From Bacteroidota bacterium (GTDB lineage Bacteria > Bacteroidota > Rhodothermia > Rhodothermales > UBA10348): DNA of 64,000 nucleotides. The position numbers and the translations under genes are program-made. The stretch spans positions 1 to 64,000 of the forward strand of contig JADFHF010000008.1 of NCBI GenBank assembly GCA_022567305.1. The letters run 5' to 3'. Within the stretch, counting starts at the first letter, position 1. The number at the start of each line of letters is the position of its first letter. The notes under the pieces are model-generated. The model ran no database searches. It had not been told where the DNA came from and saw only the letters and a program-made list of their open reading frames with translations. Below are positions 20,859 through 30,048 of the stretch, in pieces.

Positions 20859-21518
20859 ATGGCTGTCAGCGCATCAAATGGTCGCGAATCACTCGCCGAT
20901 CAGGCGTATGATCTGGTTGAGCACATGATCGAGACGCTCGAACTGCAGCCCGGAACCGTCTTCTCGGAAGTTGAGTTGAGCCAGAGAATTGGTATCGGTC
21001 GGACCCCGCTTCGAGAAGCGCTGCAACGCCTGGCCGGCGATCGACTCGTCGTAGCCCTACCGCGCCGCGGCATGATGGTGACCGAGATCAACGGTTCCGA
21101 ATATCTGGCGCTGCTCGATACCCGGCGCGTACTGGACTCGCTGATCGCGGTTCGAGCCTGTCGACGAAGCACCCCGGAACAGCGACGTTCACTGAAAAAA
21201 TGTGCGGATGAGATCCGAAGTGCCGCTGTCGAGGGTGATATGGATGCGTTCATGAGACTCGACCGCTCCTGCGATGATATTCTTGAGAAGTCTGCGCGTA
21301 ACCCCTTCGCTGCCCAATCGGTCGCCCCGTTGCACGCTCATTGCAGGCGGTTCTGGTCGATGTACAAACACAACGGTGATCTGACGCAATCTGCAACTCT
21401 CCACGCAGCGATTATGGAAGCGGTTGCGGATGCTGAGGAGAACAGGGCGCGGGAGGCATCAGATCGATTGATCGACTATCTGGAACGCTTCACACGAGAA
21501 GCCCTGGAGCTCATCTAA
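20859..21518 (+). CDS. GntR-family (FCD-type) transcriptional regulator
   Basis: wHTH: LADQAYDLVEHMIETLELQPGTVFSEVELSQRIGIGRTPLREALQRLAGDRLVVALPRRGMMVTEI, then a helical C-terminal domain. Confidence 0.92.
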   Translation: MAVSASNGRESLADQAYDLVEHMIETLELQPGTVFSEVELSQRIGIGRTPLREALQRLAGDRLVVALPRRGMMVTEINGSEYLALLDTRRVLDSLIAVRACRRSTPEQRRSLKKCADEIRSAAVEGDMDAFMRLDRSCDDILEKSARNPFAAQSVAPLHAHCRRFWSMYKHNGDLTQSATLHAAIMEAVADAEENRAREASDRLIDYLERFTREALELI

Positions 21519-21522
21519 GCCG

Positions 21523-22524
21523 ATGGCACGACACTCCTATACCTGCATTGATTCGCATACGTGTGGCAACCCGGTTCGTGTTGTCGTAGAAGGCGGTCCT
21601 AAACTGTCGGGTCAGAACATGATTGAGCGGAGAGAACACTTTATTCGGGAATATGATTGGATTCGAACCGGATTGATGTATGAACCACGTGGTCACGATC
21701 TGATGTCCGGCAGTTTCTTGTTTGACTCCACGCGAGACGACTGCGATGTGGCCGTTCTGTTCATCGAAACCAGTGGATGTCTGCCGATGTGCGGTCATGG
21801 TGCTATCGGAACGGTTACGACGATGATTGAGCAATCCCTGGTAACACCGGAGACTCCCGGGCTGGTTCGACTGGATACCCCGGCAGGCCGTGTTGACGCG
21901 CACTACACCCAGAAAGGAAAACGCGTTTCTGCGGTCAAATTGTTCAATGTGCCTTCGTATCTGGCTGCGGAGAACTGTGAGGTAGAGTGCCCTGATCTGG
22001 GTCGGATTTTTCTGGACGTCGGGTACGGTGGGAATTTCTACGCGATCGTTGACCGCCAGGAAAATTTTCGTGACATCGCCGACCACACGGCATCTGACTT
22101 TATTCGGTGGAGTCGAGCAATCCGGAAACAGTTGAACGAAAAGTATGAGTTCATCCATCCCCTTCATCCTGAAATTAGCGGCTGCTCTCATCTGCTCTGG
22201 ACCGGAGATCCAATCAACCCGGAAGCGGATAGCCGCAACGTAGTATTTTATGGAACCGGTGCCATTGACAGATCACCTTGTGGTACGGGCACATCTTCCA
22301 GAATGGCTCAGTGGGCCGCACATGGAAAACTGAACGTGGGCGACACGTTCATACACGAGAGTATCATCGGAAGTCTTTTCACGGGGCGTGTTGAATCTGA
22401 AACAACGGTCGGCGATAAGCCGGCAATCATCCCCAGTATAGAAGGCTGGGCCCGAATCACGGGATTCAATACGATTTTGATTGACGACGACGATCCATAT
22501 GCCCATGGATTTCAGGTTATCTAA
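21523..22524 (+). CDS. Proline racemase family; probable 4-hydroxyproline 2-epimerase
   Basis: IDSHTCGNPVRVV; first Cys SGCLPMCGHGAIGTVT; second Cys DRSPCGTGTSSRMAQWAAHGKL; FTGRVE. Operon context. Confidence 0.92.
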   Translation: MARHSYTCIDSHTCGNPVRVVVEGGPKLSGQNMIERREHFIREYDWIRTGLMYEPRGHDLMSGSFLFDSTRDDCDVAVLFIETSGCLPMCGHGAIGTVTTMIEQSLVTPETPGLVRLDTPAGRVDAHYTQKGKRVSAVKLFNVPSYLAAENCEVECPDLGRIFLDVGYGGNFYAIVDRQENFRDIADHTASDFIRWSRAIRKQLNEKYEFIHPLHPEISGCSHLLWTGDPINPEADSRNVVFYGTGAIDRSPCGTGTSSRMAQWAAHGKLNVGDTFIHESIIGSLFTGRVESETTVGDKPAIIPSIEGWARITGFNTILIDDDDPYAHGFQVI

Positions 22525-22558
22525 CGATATCCTGTATTCTAACGAGTTCAGGTTATCT
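22511..22558. repeat. Direct repeat TTCAGGTTATCT (22511-22522 and 22547-22558) spanning the epimerase stop and oxidase start
   Basis: Two exact 12-bp copies, 36 nt apart; the second abuts the ATG at 22560. Confidence 0.8.
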
Positions 22559-22559
22559 G

Positions 22560-23816
22560 ATGGACGAGAAGTACGATGTGGTGGTAGTTGGAGGGGGTGT
22601 TATTGGGCTCTGCTCAGCTTATTACTTGAAGCATTTGGGGGCTTCCGTCGCCGTTCTGGATAAGGGCGATTATTCCGATGGGGCATCATGGGTAAATGCA
22701 GGACTCCTCGTGCCCAGTCACCTCGAGCCCATCGCAGCCCCAGGTGTAGTCGCTCAGGGGCTCAAATGGCTTGCCGATCCGGAGAGTCCTTTCTATATCA
22801 AACCGCGGATTGATATGGAGCTAACTCGGTGGCTCTGGGGATTTCAGGCGGCCTGCACGAAGAAAAACGTAGAGAGAGCCATTCCGGTATTAAGAGACCT
22901 CGCGTTAGCCTCGCTTGAGCTACACGATGATTTGTCGAAACTCCCCGGATTTGAGAAAATCGGACTGACGTGCGGGGGCCTACTCATGCTGCATAACTCG
23001 CCAAAAAGTGAAAAGGCCAATCTGGCCCTGGCAGATGTAGCCGAGACAGCCGGTCTAAGCATTCAACGATTGAGCCAATCTGAAACCCATGACATCGATC
23101 CTGAGATTAGAACGCCCATGAATGGATCCGTGTTGTTTCGAGAGGATTGTTCCTTTGATCCAGAGCAGTTCATGCGGGCAATGGTTCGTCAGCTCCAAGC
23201 AGACGGCGTTCACCTCTTCTCCCAGACTGAGGTGACCGATTTCGACATCGAATCGGATCGGGTTTCAGCGATGAACACCACGAAGGGAGACGTAGCGGCA
23301 GATCACGTGGTATTGAGTGCTGGCTCATGGACCGGTCCTCTGGGAAGGAAGCTCAAGATTCGGCTCCCGATTCAACCAGCTACCGGATACAGCATTACAA
23401 TCGAGAATCCCAGCTCTCAACTACGTATCCCCCTGATCGTGACCGATGAGCACGTGACGATCACGCCGATGGCTGGTCGCTTAAGGTTTGGAGGTACGCT
23501 GACGCTAGTCGGATTTGATGAGACCGTTGACGAGCGACGAACCCTACCACTGCGGCGTCAGGTGATGCTCTACTGTCCTGAGTTCAATACTGATGACACG
23601 CCTCTTCCCGCGACTCAATCCGGATTTCGGCCGTGTACGACGGACGGGCTTCCCGCCATCGGAATGGCCAACAACTGGAAAAATGTCGTCGTGGCTACGG
23701 GACACAGCATGTTGGGAATGACGCAGGGCCCCATCACCGGACAAATTGTGGCAGATCTCATTACTGGCTCTCAGCCGCGCGTTGACATATCCTCACTCAA
23801 TCCGAATCGCTTTTAG
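22560..23816 (+). CDS. FAD-dependent D-amino-acid dehydrogenase/oxidase; probable D-hydroxyproline dehydrogenase
   Basis: MDEKYDVVVVGGGVIGLCSAYYLKHLGASVAVLDKGDYSDGASWVNAGLLVPS; GFRPCTTDGLPAIG; VVATGHSMLGMTQGPITGQIVADLI. Confidence 0.9.
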   Translation: MDEKYDVVVVGGGVIGLCSAYYLKHLGASVAVLDKGDYSDGASWVNAGLLVPSHLEPIAAPGVVAQGLKWLADPESPFYIKPRIDMELTRWLWGFQAACTKKNVERAIPVLRDLALASLELHDDLSKLPGFEKIGLTCGGLLMLHNSPKSEKANLALADVAETAGLSIQRLSQSETHDIDPEIRTPMNGSVLFREDCSFDPEQFMRAMVRQLQADGVHLFSQTEVTDFDIESDRVSAMNTTKGDVAADHVVLSAGSWTGPLGRKLKIRLPIQPATGYSITIENPSSQLRIPLIVTDEHVTITPMAGRLRFGGTLTLVGFDETVDERRTLPLRRQVMLYCPEFNTDDTPLPATQSGFRPCTTDGLPAIGMANNWKNVVVATGHSMLGMTQGPITGQIVADLITGSQPRVDISSLNPNRF

Positions 23817-23825
23817 GCCGTTGCC

Positions 23826-26800
23826 ATGTCAGAAGTCGAATCAACTGAAAACTCCAGGGGTCGTGGCCAAGGAACTCCGGGCCGGCCGCAGCTCAACATA
23901 GCAGAGGCAGAAGCCCTGGTTCGGTCCGAGTACGGTATCGAAGGAGTCGCTACTCCATTGCCCAGTGATCGCGACCAAAATTTCATGATCCAGCATGACG
24001 ATGGCTCGCGTTATATCCTGAAAATCTCGAATTCAGACACAGGCCGAGCCCATCTTGAAGCTCAGGAACTGGCCATGATTCTATGCGAGGAGGCAGACTT
24101 ACCGGTGCCTCGGGTGATTCCCGGGGCTTCAGGCTCACCACTCCTCGAATTTTCTCATCCGGCAACAGGGGTCCACTTGGTACGGCTCTTGTCCTATCTG
24201 GACGGATATCCGATCGCTCTGGCAAGACCCCAGCCCCAGAGTTTGTTGGTCGAGTTGGGAGAGTGCATTGGAAATCTTAACACAATTCTTGCCGCTTCTG
24301 ATCATGCAGGAGCCCACCGAGATTTTCAGTGGGACCTTCGAGTTACAAACCAAACCATGCGTTCTCACATGGACCGAATCACTGATCACGAACGAAACGT
24401 GATCTTGGCTGATGTCCTTGATCTCTATGAACACACGGCAGCGGCAGAGCTGCAGTCGCTCCCGCATCAACTAATCCACGGCGACTTCAATGATTACAAC
24501 GTAGTGGTTCAGTTGGGTAGCGACGGCCATCGAATTTCCGGGCTACTGGACTTCGGAGATCTTGTTTACTCCGTTCGCATTGCGGAATTGGCGATTACAT
24601 GCGCATACGCGATGCTGGAAAAGGATGACCCCGTGGGAGCAGCATGCGCCGTTGCAGCCGGGTATCATTCCGTAAATCCGATATCGGACGAAGAAATCAT
24701 CGTGCTCTATCCGCTCATATGCGCGCGTCTCGGTATCAGCGTCTGCATGTCGGCTTTTCAGAAAGAAATAGAACCGGACAATGATTATCTGACGATCAGT
24801 GAGCAACCCGTGTGGGAGTTGCTTGAAAAGCTAACCGATGTCCATCCTCGACTGGCCTGGTATCGCCTTCGTGACGCATGCGGCTTAGATTCGTTTCCCG
24901 GTTCCAGCGAGCTGATCGACTGGTTGGAACATCACCAGACGGAGTTCGCCGAAATCATTCCCCACGACTCCTGTGTTGTCTTTGATTTTAGCGTCGGAAG
25001 CACCCAGTGGGCGCCGAACGAACTCATGAAGCCTGGATTGGCCGATTCAGAAATAGCATCTCGCATGCACTCTTCAGGCGCCGAATTGGGAATCGGCCGA
25101 TACGACGAACCGAGACTTGTCTACACGAGCAATCAATTTGAAACGTCGAGCGGTAATCGGCGAACGATTCACCTCGGCTTGGACCTTTTTCAGAAAGAAG
25201 GATCGACCGTCCATGCGCCCATCGACGGAACGGTACATAGCGTCCGAGATAACGACGTTTCAGGCGATTATGGTCCTACCGTGATTCTTTGTCACGAACC
25301 GGAGGGTGGGCCCGTCTTCTATACGCTTTACGGCCATCTGAGCCGGAATTCAATTCGTGAACTCGTTGTTGGCGCCCGCGTGAGCGCGGGAGATCCGCTT
25401 GCCACATTGGGGGACTTCGATGAAAACGGTGGGTGGGCGCCGCATCTCCATTTTCAAATCATCGGCGACCTGCTGGATTCGGATGGAAACTTTCCAGGCG
25501 TGGCGGCACCGGAAGAACGAGACGTCTGGAAGAGCCTCTGTCCAGACCCCAATCTTGTTTGCAACATCTCTCTCGAACAGTTTCCTGGGCCGGAAATGAA
25601 TCGCGACGAAATCTTGAAGCTGAGGTCGTCGTTGCTGGGCCCGTCGCTGAGCCTTTCGTACATAAAACCACTTCACCTCGTACGCGGGTTCATGCAGCAT
25701 CTTTACGATGCAGACGGTCGGCGATTTCTGGACTGCGTGAACAACGTCCCCCATGTCGGTCATTCGAATCCGCGTGTCGTGGAAGCGGGGGCGCGCCAGC
25801 TGCGCACGCTGACGACCAATACGCGCTATCTGCACGAAAACCTGGTTCGGTACGCAAATCGATTGACAGCCACCATGCCCGAGCCCCTAAGCGTGATATT
25901 CTTCGTCAACTCGGGAAGCGAAGCCAATGATCTTGCACTCCGAATTGCCCGCGCTCACACGAACACCCGCCATATGATCGTTATCGAAGGCGCTTATCAC
26001 GGGAATCTTTCCTCTCTTATCGACTTGAGTCCGTACACGTATGAAGGAACGGGCGGTTCGGCGGCGCCGCCCACGACGCACGCGGCAATCATGCCGGATA
26101 CGTACCGAGGTAAACATCGAGACCCGAATGCTGCGATAATGTACGCAGATCATGTCGCTGAGCTCGTTTCCAAACTGAACGCGAGGGGTGAATCAGCGAA
26201 TTTCATTGCCGAATCGGCGCTCTCATGTGGTGGACAAATATTCTTCCCCAACGGGTATCTAGCGTCGGTTTACGATACGATTCGGGCCCAGGGAGGTGTC
26301 TGTATTGCCGATGAGGTGCAAGTGGGCCTCGGCAGACTGGGTTCTCATTTTTGGGGGTTTCAAGCCGAGTCGGTGGTCCCTGATATTGTGACGATCGGAA
26401 AACCCGTGGGTAATGGCCATCCATTGGGCGCGGTAGTTACGACCAAAGAACTCGCCGATTCATTTTCGAATGGGATGGAATATTTCAATACGTTCGGTGG
26501 AAATCCTGTTTCGTGTGCCATCGGGATGGCTGTGCTGGATGAGATTGAAGAAAATGATCTCCAGACGCATGCCCTTGAAGTCGGAACATACCTGCTCGAG
26601 CGACTCCAAGACCTGGCTGAGCAACATGAAATCGTCGGCGACGTCCGTGGTCGTGGACTATTCATTGGAATAGAACTGGTTCGCGACGGGGAGTCGCTTG
26701 AGCCTGCCCACAAAGAAGCCTCCTATGTCGTGAATCGAATGCTCGAAAAGAACATCCTGTTGGCTACGGATGGACCACTAAAGAACGTAATCAAAATTAA

Positions 26801-26897
26801 ACCGCCCCTTGTTTTCACAGAGGAGAATGCTGATCATGTGGTTAATTCGCTCGATGAAGTGCTTAGGGAAGACGTAGTGCGGGGAGCATTTCGATAA
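23826..26897 (+). CDS. Trifunctional fusion: APH-type small-molecule kinase + M23 metallopeptidase + class-III PLP aminotransferase/phospho-lyase
   Basis: Kinase: LIHGDFNDYNVVV and GLLDFGD. M23: HLGLD (H codon 25170-25172) and HLHF (25443-25451). Aminotransferase: NSGSEANDLALRIAR, ADEVQVGLGRLG, PLP-Lys context TIGKPVGNGHPLGAVV (AAA 26400-26402). Confidence 0.93.
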   Translation: MSEVESTENSRGRGQGTPGRPQLNIAEAEALVRSEYGIEGVATPLPSDRDQNFMIQHDDGSRYILKISNSDTGRAHLEAQELAMILCEEADLPVPRVIPGASGSPLLEFSHPATGVHLVRLLSYLDGYPIALARPQPQSLLVELGECIGNLNTILAASDHAGAHRDFQWDLRVTNQTMRSHMDRITDHERNVILADVLDLYEHTAAAELQSLPHQLIHGDFNDYNVVVQLGSDGHRISGLLDFGDLVYSVRIAELAITCAYAMLEKDDPVGAACAVAAGYHSVNPISDEEIIVLYPLICARLGISVCMSAFQKEIEPDNDYLTISEQPVWELLEKLTDVHPRLAWYRLRDACGLDSFPGSSELIDWLEHHQTEFAEIIPHDSCVVFDFSVGSTQWAPNELMKPGLADSEIASRMHSSGAELGIGRYDEPRLVYTSNQFETSSGNRRTIHLGLDLFQKEGSTVHAPIDGTVHSVRDNDVSGDYGPTVILCHEPEGGPVFYTLYGHLSRNSIRELVVGARVSAGDPLATLGDFDENGGWAPHLHFQIIGDLLDSDGNFPGVAAPEERDVWKSLCPDPNLVCNISLEQFPGPEMNRDEILKLRSSLLGPSLSLSYIKPLHLVRGFMQHLYDADGRRFLDCVNNVPHVGHSNPRVVEAGARQLRTLTTNTRYLHENLVRYANRLTATMPEPLSVIFFVNSGSEANDLALRIARAHTNTRHMIVIEGAYHGNLSSLIDLSPYTYEGTGGSAAPPTTHAAIMPDTYRGKHRDPNAAIMYADHVAELVSKLNARGESANFIAESALSCGGQIFFPNGYLASVYDTIRAQGGVCIADEVQVGLGRLGSHFWGFQAESVVPDIVTIGKPVGNGHPLGAVVTTKELADSFSNGMEYFNTFGGNPVSCAIGMAVLDEIEENDLQTHALEVGTYLLERLQDLAEQHEIVGDVRGRGLFIGIELVRDGESLEPAHKEASYVVNRMLEKNILLATDGPLKNVIKIKPPLVFTEENADHVVNSLDEVLREDVVRGAFR

Positions 26898-27002
26898 CTT
26901 TCAAAACGGCCTCCCGTAGTGCAGTAGGAGAGAATTTCGGGCGACCAGCTCCTATTCTGTCGAGATCCCAGTCTCTAAACCGAACATACCGTCTGAGTAG
27001 CC

Positions 27003-29414
27003 ATGATCCGAAACTATTTGCTCGTCGCCACTCGTTCGCTTCGTCGCCACGCCGGATTTACACTCATTAACGTCGTCGGCTTGAGCATCAGTATGGCTGT
27101 GGGCTTACTGCTGATTCTTTTTGTTCGGGAACAGGCCAGTAAGGACAAATTCCACGAAGATGCAGACCGGATTTATCGCGTCTATTCCGATTTCAAATCG
27201 TCGGTTAATCGAGATAACGATTTGTACGCAACGGCCCCTGCCCAATTGTCCTCCATTCTTGCCGACGAAATCCCGGGAGTGGAGACGAGCGTGAAGTTAC
27301 GTAGTGGATTTGGGGGTACCGTCACGTATAAGGGCTCGGGCCTTCCAGTATCCGGATTCTATGCCGACCCGGCTTTTTTTGACATTTTTTCGTTCGAGTT
27401 GTCCGATGGAAACCCGGAAACGGCGCTTTTAAATCCATATTCAATCGTTCTAAACCCCGCTACTGCCGAGAAATTTTTCGCGGACGCCAATCCGATCGGG
27501 GAAGTCCTGTCCGTAGACGGGCAAGGTGAATTCACCGTCACTGGCCTTCTCGATCGTGATAATTATCCATCTCACATTCCCCTGGCTGCCATTGCTTCTT
27601 ATGCCACGCTCGAGAGTGACTCCGCCACGGTAGCCATGCTTGACGATTGGACGCGCTCGATTTATCGTTCATACACGTATATCAAACTCGAAGAAACAGC
27701 CTCTGCAAGTGCGGTTCAGAGCAGAATTGACGGGTTGATTACAACCACGTTTACCGAGCGAAACGAGAACCGGCTACACGGATTAATCATGCTTCCGCTC
27801 TCGAAGATCAGTCTCGGACCCATGCTCGGTAATGAGTTGGGCACGACCATACCAAAAGGCGTTGCCTTTTTCCTTTCGGGTCTCGCGCTGATCATTCTTT
27901 TGACGGCTTGCTTCAACTATGTTGGAATTACCGTCTCGCGATCGTTGAGGCGTGCTCGTGAAGTTGGAGTTCGAAAAATGCTCGGTGCGAGACGTTTCAA
28001 TGTGTTTGCCCAGTTTATTGTCGAGGCACTGGTGGTTTCTACACTCGCGGTACTTGGTGCGACGCTCCTGCTAACCTGGTTGGTACAGGGATTCAACAGC
28101 ATGACCTTTGTATCAATGCTCGGAGCCACACTCAGTGTGAATTTCGGATCCGACCCTGGCCTCTATCTCGTATTGGCCCTATTTACGCTCGCGATCGCGT
28201 TCATCGCCGGCCTTTACCCGGCCATCTATCTGTCACGATTTCAGCCCGCCCGGGCCATGAAAGGTACGGGTGATCTTTCGGCCGCCGGTGGATCGAGGCT
28301 CCGGAAAACGCTGGTCGTCGTCCAGTTCAGCCTTTCGATCGTTTTCATCGTGGTTACGACGACGATGTTCAGACAGTCGAATTTCATGCTGACTGCCGAC
28401 TATGGATTCGAGCAGGAAAATATTGTTAACGTTCAGATGTTCTCGGTCCCCTATCCCCATTTTAAACAGGAGTTGGCCTCCAGCCCCAACATCGTCCAGG
28501 TGTCGGGGATTTCACCTCTCCCTGCCATGGGATCGCGCCGGGACCGCTGGCTGCGCACACCTGAAATGGCTGAGCCCGTCAAAGGATACGCGTTTGACAT
28601 CGATGAACACACCATCGAGAATCTGGGGTTGACGATCCTGGCCGGGCGAGATGTCTCTCCCGACATCGCGAGCGACGCAGACCGAACGGTTTTGGTAAAC
28701 GAAACGTTCATTTCCTGGTTGGATCTCGGTATGCCTGAGGAGGCGGTCGGAAAAACCTTCATCATGGGCGATAGCACCTTGATGGAGGTCACTGGTGTAT
28801 TAAAGGACTTTCAAGCCGATGTGATGATGGCGGCTACGACGCCGAATCTTTTTCAATACGCCCCAGATCGTATACAGTGGGCAAACATTCGAGTCGTTCC
28901 GGGCCAATATGACGAAGCGATCGTAGACATCCGGCAAGCCTGGAAAAAGATGGGCTATACGCGAGCCATCGAATATGAACGATTCGACCTTCAGCTAAAA
29001 AATAACTTCGCGAATCTCTTGATGAGGGATGTATTTCGCTTGATCGGATTTATCGCGATTCTCGCTCTAGTCATTGCTTGTCTCGGATTACTGGGCATCG
29101 CCACCTTTAATGTGGAACGCAGAATCAAGGAAATCAGCATACGTAAGGTATTAGGCGCGACCCCCGGAAATGTCGTTGGGTTGTTATCCAAAGAGTTTGT
29201 CGTATTGATGGGCATCTCGCTCACAATCGCTATTCCTCTCGCTTGGATGCTTTCGAGCTCATTTCTCTCAGAATTTGCTCGGCGAATAGACCTTGGTGTA
29301 GGAACGTTCGTTTTTAGTGTTGGATTTATTCTGGCACTGGCCATGATGGTGATCTCATCCCAAACGGTGCGGGCAGCCTGGGATAATCCAGTCGACCACC
29401 TGCATGACGACTAA
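27003..29414 (+). CDS. FtsX/MacB-type ABC transporter permease (two FtsX modules)
   Basis: MIRNYLLVATRSLRRHAGFTLINVVGLSISMAVGLLLI; RRAREVGVRKMLGARRFNVFAQFIVEAL; IKEISIRKVLGATPGNVVGLLS. Confidence 0.9.
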   Translation: MIRNYLLVATRSLRRHAGFTLINVVGLSISMAVGLLLILFVREQASKDKFHEDADRIYRVYSDFKSSVNRDNDLYATAPAQLSSILADEIPGVETSVKLRSGFGGTVTYKGSGLPVSGFYADPAFFDIFSFELSDGNPETALLNPYSIVLNPATAEKFFADANPIGEVLSVDGQGEFTVTGLLDRDNYPSHIPLAAIASYATLESDSATVAMLDDWTRSIYRSYTYIKLEETASASAVQSRIDGLITTTFTERNENRLHGLIMLPLSKISLGPMLGNELGTTIPKGVAFFLSGLALIILLTACFNYVGITVSRSLRRAREVGVRKMLGARRFNVFAQFIVEALVVSTLAVLGATLLLTWLVQGFNSMTFVSMLGATLSVNFGSDPGLYLVLALFTLAIAFIAGLYPAIYLSRFQPARAMKGTGDLSAAGGSRLRKTLVVVQFSLSIVFIVVTTTMFRQSNFMLTADYGFEQENIVNVQMFSVPYPHFKQELASSPNIVQVSGISPLPAMGSRRDRWLRTPEMAEPVKGYAFDIDEHTIENLGLTILAGRDVSPDIASDADRTVLVNETFISWLDLGMPEEAVGKTFIMGDSTLMEVTGVLKDFQADVMMAATTPNLFQYAPDRIQWANIRVVPGQYDEAIVDIRQAWKKMGYTRAIEYERFDLQLKNNFANLLMRDVFRLIGFIAILALVIACLGLLGIATFNVERRIKEISIRKVLGATPGNVVGLLSKEFVVLMGISLTIAIPLAWMLSSSFLSEFARRIDLGVGTFVFSVGFILALAMMVISSQTVRAAWDNPVDHLHDD

Positions 29415-29529
29415 CCCACATGCACATGGGTGGAAAGTGAATTCTGAGGCGTGATCTTGCCATTGCGAAACGCGTAGTGGTCCTTATAGTGAAGTTTGCT
29501 CCTTCGCGTAGCGGCACCCAATCCCGAGG

Positions 29530-30048
29530 ATGAGATGGCTGAATCGAGATCGCACGGAAGCCTATGAAGGGTCAATGCGGCATTTTTTGACCGCCCTTGT
29601 AGGAGACCGGCTCAAGAAACAGGGCTTCAAGGCCTACTACGTAGCGCGAGCAGGCGAGCTCGATACAAAAGTGCCGATTACGGAAATGGGTATAAAGAGT
29701 CTGGGCTCGAATGTGATCGGAGGCCTCATCACGCAGGCTGGTACACCTGGAAGCCGCTGGCTCCAGTTTAATGCCGTCGTGATGGTACAATACCTTAAGG
29801 ACCAAGAAGCGCCCGCCTGCGCTAGATACCTAAACACATATGCACCCAGTGGCCGTGGAAGAGATATTGTGCCTATGGGCAGAAACCAGAAGACCTGGAT
29901 TCTATTTCCGCGAGGTTTTGCACTCATTGACGACTCAGGACATGTCTTTCCTGGGACGGAGGGCTATCCTGTCGCACACTCCGGATATTGGGGGTGGGTA
30001 CGATTTGGGGAAATGCTTCCGGCTGACTATATCCCGACGGACGGTTAG
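29530..30048 (+). CDS. Hypothetical protein
   Basis: 172 aa ORF with complex composition; no recognised motif. Stop overlaps the stop of the convergent gene. Confidence 0.55.
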   Translation: MRWLNRDRTEAYEGSMRHFLTALVGDRLKKQGFKAYYVARAGELDTKVPITEMGIKSLGSNVIGGLITQAGTPGSRWLQFNAVVMVQYLKDQEAPACARYLNTYAPSGRGRDIVPMGRNQKTWILFPRGFALIDDSGHVFPGTEGYPVAHSGYWGWVRFGEMLPADYIPTDG

